Shown piece by piece: positions 50,749-55,876 of a stretch of 55,876 bases of DNA. The stretch lies in NCBI GenBank assembly GCA_964653285.1, contig CAZZEX010000022.1, forward strand, positions 1-55,876. The letters are read 5' to 3'. The stretch's first letter is position 1. Each line of letters begins with the position of its first letter. The notes below the pieces were generated by a model. It saw only the letters and a list, made by a program, of their open reading frames with translations. It did no database searches and was not told the DNA's origin. The stretch is from CAZZEX01 sp964653285. Its GTDB lineage: Bacteria; Chloroflexota; Anaerolineae; B4-G1. The position numbers were made by a program, and so were the translations under genes.

Positions 50749-52065
50749 ATGTCCAATCCATTCTTCTACGGCAATCCTGTTCCCCCTGATCAATTCATCG
50801 GCCGGCGGCGAGAACTGCGCCGCATCACTGGCCGGATCGTCAACCAGGGGCAATCCACCGCCATCGTAGGCGAACCACGCAGCGGCAAGACCTCGCTGCT
50901 TCTGTACCTCTCCGCGCCGGAAATGCGGGATGCTCTCTACGGATCCGATGGAAAACAGTTGTTCTTTTCATTCGTAGACAACCAGGCGTTGGGCAGCGAA
51001 TGTAATCAAGCCCGCTTCTGGGAGTTAGCCCTGCATCCGTTCTACGAAGGAGTCATCCGCCTTGAACCTGACCCCTACTCGCCGTTAATTCAGGCCTACC
51101 GAACGTGCCAGGAGAACGGTTTTGGCACCTTCACGCTGGAACGGCTGTTGGCCCGGATGAGCGTGGCAGGGTGGCGGTTGGTGCTGTCGCTGGACGAGTT
51201 TGATGCACTGCTGCACCACCCGGTGCTCAGTTGCGCCGAGTTCTTCGGCGGCCTGCGGACGCTGGCCTCGCGCAGCCGGGGTGCGTTGGCCCTGGTCATC
51301 GCCAGCCGCCGTCCGCTGACGAACCTCAACAGGGACACGCAGCAGTTCAGCCGCACGAGCCCTCCTTACTTTAATTTTCTCGACGAGATCACGATGGGGC
51401 CGTGGCCAGATACGGCTGTAGAGGAATTACTGCGCCGCGCCAGAGATCGTTTTGCAGCAGAGGACCGACGTTTCATCAAGCAGGTAGCTGGGGGATATCC
51501 CTATTTATTACAGGTGGCGGCCTGCGCGTCGTGGGACGCCTACGAAGACGGCGAGGAGAAACCTCACCTACGACAACGGCAGGCCTGGGAAAGACTTCTC
51601 AGCGAAGCAACACGGACCTTGGACGACACCTGGCGGATCTGGTCCCCAGTGACACGTCAGGCCCTTACCGCTGTGGCCCTGGCTGATATTCCCAGGTTGT
51701 TGAAACAGCGTGAGTTCTATCGGAAGGACATTGTCCGCGACTTGCGCGATTTCGGACCGGAGCTGCGCTCGTTGAAGAAGCAGGGCTTCGTGACTGAGGA
51801 TGAAACCATCCCCGGTGGCTGGCGGGTGCGCCCCCAGGTCTTTCTCGGGTGGCTGGCCAACGAATTGGTGCACGCGGTGCGCGACGAGACGTCATTTCGA
51901 GAGTGGGTGCGAAAGCACGAGTTAGGGTTTCTGCTGACGCAAGGCAGGAAAGAGCAACTGAGCAAGGCTGCCTTCGCGGTCGGGGGCCTACTCAAAGATA
52001 CTGCCGAGGCCACGGCCAAGGGCGCAGGAGAAGCAATAGGAAAAGCAATGGCAGGGGGTGGATGA
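50749..52065 (+). CDS. P-loop (AAA/STAND-like) ATPase
   Basis: A 438-residue protein beginning FYGNPVPPDQFIGRRRELRR, a start typical of this ATPase group. Walker A is AIVGEPRSGKTSLL, Walker B LVLSLDEFDALL, and ALALVIASRRPL is the sensor-like strand. A winged-helix domain follows near 290-360. The C-terminus (about 395-438) is an Ala/Gly/Lys-rich amphipathic helix. It may act as a signalling or regulatory NTPase. GGAGG precedes the ATG. Its Walker A region is the source of the fragment in the ATPase at 48460-49983. Confidence 0.75.
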   Translation: MSNPFFYGNPVPPDQFIGRRRELRRITGRIVNQGQSTAIVGEPRSGKTSLLLYLSAPEMRDALYGSDGKQLFFSFVDNQALGSECNQARFWELALHPFYEGVIRLEPDPYSPLIQAYRTCQENGFGTFTLERLLARMSVAGWRLVLSLDEFDALLHHPVLSCAEFFGGLRTLASRSRGALALVIASRRPLTNLNRDTQQFSRTSPPYFNFLDEITMGPWPDTAVEELLRRARDRFAAEDRRFIKQVAGGYPYLLQVAACASWDAYEDGEEKPHLRQRQAWERLLSEATRTLDDTWRIWSPVTRQALTAVALADIPRLLKQREFYRKDIVRDLRDFGPELRSLKKQGFVTEDETIPGGWRVRPQVFLGWLANELVHAVRDETSFREWVRKHELGFLLTQGRKEQLSKAAFAVGGLLKDTAEATAKGAGEAIGKAMAGGG

Positions 52066-52131
52066 GGGCAATTCGTCCGCTTCGGCCCCCCTTGCGCAGG
52101 GTACTTGAGCCACGAAGGTCACGAGGCAATG

Positions 52132-52162
52132 CGAAAGGCGCGAAAGCCTTTCGCGCCTTTCG
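52132..52162. terminator. 31-bp palindrome between convergent genes, possible bidirectional terminator
   Basis: Arms CGAAAGGCGCGAAAG (52132-52146) and CTTTCGCGCCTTTCG (52148-52162) with one central base. A larger imperfect inverted repeat surrounds it (CTTGAGCCACGAAG at about 52105 and CTTCGTGATTCAAG at about 52177). It fills the 147-base gap between the plus-strand ATPase and the minus-strand glycosyltransferase. T-rich flanks are weak, so it may equally be a dispersed repeat of the type inserted at 49225. Confidence 0.45.
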
Positions 52163-52212
52163 TGCCCTTTCGCGTGCTTCGTGATTCAAGACCCAACGTA
52201 AGAGATAACTCC

Positions 52213-54309
52213 CTATTCCGACGCATACACCCCCGCCGATTTGGCACAATCGAACAACTGCGATGGCCCGCCAGGACCAGAGGAGGAGGCCGATCCCCAC
52301 GCCTCCTGCGGAACGGTCACGCAGTGTTTCGTCACCCAGCGGGTCAAATCGTTCTGGCGGTTCCCCTGCGGCGACACCAGGAAGAAGCGCACCGTGCCAT
52401 CGGCCACCAGTCCCACTAACTCATCCGTGGTCAGGATTGGGTCGCCGCCGGTGAAGCCTCCCATTGCCATCACCGGCTCCCCCGTCGCCATGATGATGGG
52501 AGCGGCAGTTTGGGCGTTGAGCGTGGCCGCCAGGTAGGTCGCGTCCCCCCGATTGGCCAGCAGGTAGTCCACCAGGCGATCCGCGTCCTTCGGGGCAGCA
52601 CCGCCATCTCCAGGCTCCGCCAGCAGGTCGGGTCCCGCGTAGGGGAGACCGGTGTGCCCTCCGTACCAGACGGGGATGGACGCCCACACCGCCATCGGGA
52701 TGAGCAGGGCCAGCACACCAGCGGTCGCCACGATCCCAGTCCAGGTGCGCTTGCCCGAACGGCGGACGAGCCGGACGACGACCAACACGACCGCGGCCGC
52801 CAGGCACAGCCCGACGACGAGCGGCGCCAACCAGCGGTTCCAGTCGGGGAACTCGGACAGGATGATGGCCTCGAACGCGGCGCTGCCCACCAACGCCAGC
52901 GGCAACAGCCATCCACGCCACCCGGGACGGCGGTAATCCTCCCACAGCGCCACCACCCCGGCCCCCACCAGCGCACCGATGGCCGGAGCCAACATCTCCA
53001 GGTAGTAGCGATGGAACAGGGTGGCAACGCTGAAGAAGACGACCATCGGCAGGAGCCAGGCCGACCACAGCAGCGACCCCTGGTGACGCCGGGTGAGGGG
53101 GAAGCGCAACCGTGTCTGCCAGGCGGCGGCCAGCAGTCCCAGCCCGGCCAGCGGCAGCAACCAACTGATCTGACCCGCCAGTTGGTGGTTGAAGAGTCGC
53201 AGCAGGCCCGGTTCGCCGGTTTCGTGGGACAGGGGACTGCCACCACTCTTGCCGGGTGCGGGCGGCTGCCCAGGCCGGGCGCCAGGCGGGGGCGGCCCAG
53301 CCAGTGGCCGTCCGGGTTGCCCCCCAGGAGGCGAGACTGCCCCCGGCGGCCCTCCGGGCTGCCCGCCCGGGGGTAGCGGTGGTGGGCCGCCACCAGGAGG
53401 CGACGGGGATGGGCCAGTGTCAGAAGGAGCCGACGCGATGCCCAGGCGGGCCATCCAGTTCCGGCCTCCAGGCAGCAAACGCGCCAGGCCATTGTGCCCG
53501 ACGATCAACTCCGTCACTGTGTTGTTGCTGCTGCTGCCGACGTAGGGACGCGCCCCGGCCGGGGTCAGGTCCACCGCCACGACCCAGGCGAACGAGACGA
53601 CGAGCAGCACGACCGTCGCCAGCCCTAAGTGGATGGGCCGTTTCCACCAACGCACGGGCGCGGCGACCAGGTAGAGGAGGTAGAAAGCGGGCAACACCAG
53701 GAACGCCTGGAGCATCTTGACGTTGAACCCCACCCCCACCAGCGCGGCGCACAGCAGCAGCCAGCGCAACCGGCCCGTCTCCGTGGCGCGGATGACTGCC
53801 CAGGCCGCCAGCAGCAAGACGAAGACCAACTGGCTGTCCATCGTGTTGTTCCGGTTGGCGGCCACGCTGATGGGGGTGACGGCCAGTACCAACGCCGCCA
53901 GCAGCCCGGCTGGCGGGCCGAAGGTGCGCCGCACCAGATGGTACAGTAGGAGCACGGAAAGGACGCCAGCCACTGCCTGGGGTAGCAGCAGGCTGATCCC
54001 GCCGTTTTCAAGGCCGAACAGGGCAGCGCTGGCCGCCTGCACCCATAGTCCCAACGGGGGCTTGTCCACCGTCACGAAACCGCCGGGGTCGAAGGAGATG
54101 AAGAAAAAGTTGTGCCAACTGGTGAGTATGCTCTTCACGGCAGCGGCGTAGTACAGGTTGGCGTACCCCTCCTGTTCCAGCCGGAAGAAGTGCAGGAACA
54201 CGGCCAGTAGCAGGATACCGACCAGCGCGAATCGGTGCCAGGTTCGGGTGGCACCCGTGGGGCGCGCCACGACGGTGGGCGAACGGGACAATCGGGCTGT
54301 AGTTTCCAT
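52213..54309 (-). CDS. GT39-family membrane glycosyltransferase (PMT/ArnT-like)
   Basis: A 698-residue membrane protein with at least ten transmembrane helices. Catalytic-loop features are EQEGYANLYYAAAVKSILTS, FDPGGFVTVDKPPLGLW and ISVAANRNNTMDSQLVF, as in the bacterial YkcB-type GT39 proteins, which use a lipid-linked sugar. A Pro/Gly-rich extracytoplasmic loop (about 300-360) and a C-terminal periplasmic domain (from about 560) follow. ATG 54307-54309 (GGAG seven bases before) is chosen over an in-frame GTG two codons earlier. Likely role: glycosylation of lipids or cell-surface polymers. Confidence 0.87.
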   Translation of the reverse strand: METTARLSRSPTVVARPTGATRTWHRFALVGILLLAVFLHFFRLEQEGYANLYYAAAVKSILTSWHNFFFISFDPGGFVTVDKPPLGLWVQAASAALFGLENGGISLLLPQAVAGVLSVLLLYHLVRRTFGPPAGLLAALVLAVTPISVAANRNNTMDSQLVFVLLLAAWAVIRATETGRLRWLLLCAALVGVGFNVKMLQAFLVLPAFYLLYLVAAPVRWWKRPIHLGLATVVLLVVSFAWVVAVDLTPAGARPYVGSSSNNTVTELIVGHNGLARLLPGGRNWMARLGIASAPSDTGPSPSPPGGGPPPLPPGGQPGGPPGAVSPPGGQPGRPLAGPPPPGARPGQPPAPGKSGGSPLSHETGEPGLLRLFNHQLAGQISWLLPLAGLGLLAAAWQTRLRFPLTRRHQGSLLWSAWLLPMVVFFSVATLFHRYYLEMLAPAIGALVGAGVVALWEDYRRPGWRGWLLPLALVGSAAFEAIILSEFPDWNRWLAPLVVGLCLAAAVVLVVVRLVRRSGKRTWTGIVATAGVLALLIPMAVWASIPVWYGGHTGLPYAGPDLLAEPGDGGAAPKDADRLVDYLLANRGDATYLAATLNAQTAAPIIMATGEPVMAMGGFTGGDPILTTDELVGLVADGTVRFFLVSPQGNRQNDLTRWVTKHCVTVPQEAWGSASSSGPGGPSQLFDCAKSAGVYASE

Positions 54310-54494
54310 AGTCACACTCCAGATACGTGTTAGTGCTTCTATGATCGCCCACGCAGGCTATCGGCGGGTTGCGGCGATGTAAAAACTGTGTAAGAACTAT
54401 CCGCCTGGCAAGATTATACAGATGCCTCTCGATTCGGTCAAACAATCCGTTGCTGTCCTGGAATCCGTGTTCTCTTTTCCTGTGCAAAAGCCTC

Positions 54495-54548
54495 TTGACA
54501 AAATCCAAAGGCTGTAATATAACTTAAGTGTATTAGCGGATACTAATA
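54495..54548 (+). promoter_or_regulatory. Promoter and ArsR-type operator upstream of the regulator gene
   Basis: TTGACA (54495-54500) and TATAAC (54519-54524) with an 18-base spacer form a good promoter. Just downstream TATTAG (54531-54536) and CTAATA (54543-54548) form a 6-bp inverted repeat with a 6-base centre, the kind of AT-rich site bound by ArsR-family repressors. Similar half-sites, TATTAG at 54890-54895 and CTAATA at 54910-54915, lie in front of the ABC gene, so one regulator may control both. Confidence 0.5.
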
Positions 54549-54566
54549 TAAAGTTGAACGGTAGCG

Positions 54567-54866
54567 ATGGACGAGATAGAGCAACTGACTGAGGTATTCA
54601 AAGCCTTATCAGACCCTACCCGCATGAGGTTGGTCAAGTTGTTGAGCGAGAGCGAGGGGGCGTTATGCGTCAATGCCCTGGCTCACATACTCGGGGTCAC
54701 GCAATCGGCGGTCTCGCAACACCTGCGCGTTCTAAGACAGGCCGGGCTGGTCCGTGGCGAGCGGCGCGGCCCCTTCGTGCACTACTCGCTCGACCGAGAC
54801 GGGCTGGAGCAGTACAAGGCCAGACTGCGGGAGACGTTGGGTGAGGACTTCATGCTTGTCAAGTAG
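54567..54866 (+). CDS. ArsR-family (SmtB-like) transcriptional regulator
   Basis: A 99-residue winged helix-turn-helix protein. It starts VFKALSDPTRMRLVKLLSES, typical of the family, and the recognition helix is VTQSAVSQHLRVLRQAGLV followed by a wing (RGERRGPFVHYSL). The metal-binding ELCVCDL box of ArsR/SmtB is replaced by GALCVNALAH, with a single Cys, so metal sensing is doubtful. It is followed after 118 bases by an ABC exporter ATPase, the likely target. A T-run (54872-54879) follows the stop. Confidence 0.87.
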   Translation: MDEIEQLTEVFKALSDPTRMRLVKLLSESEGALCVNALAHILGVTQSAVSQHLRVLRQAGLVRGERRGPFVHYSLDRDGLEQYKARLRETLGEDFMLVK

Positions 54867-54984
54867 TGCCTGTTTTTTTTGCCTCGATTTATTAGTTTAT
54901 TACCAGATTCTAATATGATTTCTCTAGCAGAAGTGGTTGCTATGGAACACAACAACGGATTTGGAATAGAAAAGGAGACAATCT

Positions 54985-55876
54985 ATGAACAACGCTATCG
55001 AAGTGGATAACCTGACCAAATACTACGGCGACCTGTTAGCCGTAGACCATATCTCTTTTGAGGTCAAGCAGGGGGAAATATTCGGTTTCCTGGGACCTAA
55101 CGGCGCGGGCAAGACGACGACCCAACGCATGCTGACCACGCTGCTGGAGCCGACCGAGGGCCGGATCGTCATCAACGGCCACGACCTGGCGCGCGACGCC
55201 TACCCGGTCAAGCGACAGACGGGCCTGGTGCCGGAGGAGTCCAACGTTTACGCCGAGTTGACTGCCTGGGATAACCTGATGTTCACTGCCCGGCTCTACC
55301 GCGTGCCCCGGGCCGAACGGGCGGAGCGGGCGCGGGAACTGCTGGAGACCTTTGGCCTGTGGGAAAAGCGGGACGTGAAGGTGGAGAACTTCTCCAAAGG
55401 GATGCGCCGCCGGCTGAGCATCGCCATGGCCATCATCCACAAGCCATCGCTCCTCTTCCTGGATGAGCCGACGCCAGGGCTGGACGCGCAGAGCGCCCGC
55501 GCCATCCGGGACCTGATCTGCCAACTGAACGCCGAAGGGCCTGCCCTGAGCGGAGCCGAAGGGACGACCATCTTCCTGACCACCCACCAAATCGAGGAGG
55601 CCAACCAACTGTGCGACCGGGTGGCCATCATCAATCACGGCCGGATCGCCGCCATTGACACCCCGGAACGGTTGAAGCGAGCCTTCCGGCGGGTGCAATC
55701 GGTGGAGGTGGCGCTGGAGCCGGACGGACGGGAGACCTCAAGGGTTTCAGAAACCCTTGAGGTCTCGCTGGCGGTGTTGCCGGGAGTGACCACGTCGGTC
55801 AAGATGGGGGACAAATGGCGGCTGTACACCGAGGACCCCTCGGCGCTGCTGCCCCAGGTGATGGACTATGCCCGCT
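54985..55876 (+). CDS. ABC exporter ATP-binding protein (C-terminus beyond window)
   Basis: At least 297 residues of an ABC ATPase that runs off the right edge. Walker A is FGFLGPNGAGKTTTQRM, the signature NFSKGMRRRLSIA, Walker B SLLFLDEPTPGLD, switch His TTHQIEEA. AAAGGAG precedes the ATG. Two repeats are read in frame: a REP-like one (55543-55563) in the loop before switch His (AEGPALSGAEGTT), and a 35-bp palindrome (55732-55766) in the C-terminal domain. A membrane subunit would be expected just outside the window. The ArsR-type regulator upstream probably controls it. Confidence 0.88.
   Translation, partial: MNNAIEVDNLTKYYGDLLAVDHISFEVKQGEIFGFLGPNGAGKTTTQRMLTTLLEPTEGRIVINGHDLARDAYPVKRQTGLVPEESNVYAELTAWDNLMFTARLYRVPRAERAERARELLETFGLWEKRDVKVENFSKGMRRRLSIAMAIIHKPSLLFLDEPTPGLDAQSARAIRDLICQLNAEGPALSGAEGTTIFLTTHQIEEANQLCDRVAIINHGRIAAIDTPERLKRAFRRVQSVEVALEPDGRETSRVSETLEVSLAVLPGVTTSVKMGDKWRLYTEDPSALLPQVMDYAR
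55543..55563. repeat. REP-like repeat within the ABC ATPase gene
   Basis: GCCCTGAGCGGAGCCGAAGGG, related to the lipA repeat. A second GCCGAAGGGC half lies just upstream at 55531-55540. It lengthens the loop before the switch region of the ATPase while keeping the frame. Confidence 0.6.
55732..55766. repeat. 35-bp palindrome (17-bp arms, 1-base centre) within the ABC ATPase gene
   Basis: The arm at 55732-55748 (GAGACCTCAAGGGTTTC) and its exact reverse complement at 55750-55766 flank a single A. The architecture is identical to that at 49225-49259 although the sequence differs. It is translated as RETSRVSETLEV in the C-terminal domain. Confidence 0.8.

Noticed and set aside
54567..55876. ArsR regulator plus ABC gene as a metal-resistance operon
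   Set aside because: The regulator lacks the ELCVCDL-type metal box and the ATPase is of a general exporter type.

Overview
This window looks like chromosomal DNA from a member of the Chloroflexota, probably an uncultured Anaerolineae-type bacterium. That is an inference from several signs: GC-rich coding sequence, secreted proteins with Thr/Pro-rich linkers, many short palindromic repeats that enter genes in frame, CstA, CoA-transferase and LytR-CpsA-Psr (LCP) genes, and ECF transport. No rRNA gene, tRNA gene or CRISPR array was seen.

Layout. 1-2.3 kb (minus): a two-subunit CoA-transferase (one subunit runs off the edge), a HicBA toxin-antitoxin pair and a TPR membrane protein. 2.3-5.8 kb (minus): a 201-bp inverted-repeat element, then a five-gene operon with two Cys-free ArsA/Get3-like ATPases, two paralogous small hydrophobic proteins and a Cys-rich V4R protein. 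5.9-10.3 kb (minus): CstA, an unknown membrane-anchored protein, a methyltransferase, and a membrane-anchored chaperone-redoxin fusion. The redoxin active site carries an in-frame TGA followed at once by a hairpin that fits the bacterial SECIS rules, so it is a candidate selenoprotein. 10.5-16 kb (plus): an LCP protein, an AvaI/BsoBI-like restriction-modification pair and an M24 peptidase.

16.2-37.4 kb (plus) is a large carbohydrate region. A first part has a cupin, a chimeric polyol-dehydrogenase remnant, a phosphomannose-isomerase-like protein and a TIM-barrel epimerase. After lipA on the other strand, a near-perfect sigma-70 promoter overlapping a perfect palindrome starts a 13-gene array: GntR/UTRA regulator, DegT aminotransferase, a GH4 plus glycerol-1-phosphate-dehydrogenase-like fusion enzyme, class III aminotransferase, DhnA-like aldolase, a three-gene ECF importer, two zinc dehydrogenases, FGGY kinase, SIS isomerase, a second class III aminotransferase and a VOC protein. 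Together they look like uptake and catabolism of an aminated sugar or cyclitol. The array sits exactly between lipA and the dihydrolipoamide dehydrogenase gene, both on the minus strand, as if inserted there.

37.5-47.4 kb (minus): lpdA, a membrane glycosyltransferase fused to a beta-propeller and carrying three repeat insertions, a glycoside-hydrolase-like lipoprotein, a small Cys-rich protein, an ABC exporter pair and a remnant of a ferredoxin gene. 47.6-52.1 kb (plus): a toxin-antitoxin/ATPase island (MNT-HEPN, P-loop ATPase, TumA/TumE-like pair, second P-loop ATPase) with a duplicated P-loop fragment. 52.2-55.9 kb: a GT39-like glycosyltransferase (minus), then an ArsR-type regulator and the start of an ABC exporter ATPase (plus) that runs off the window.
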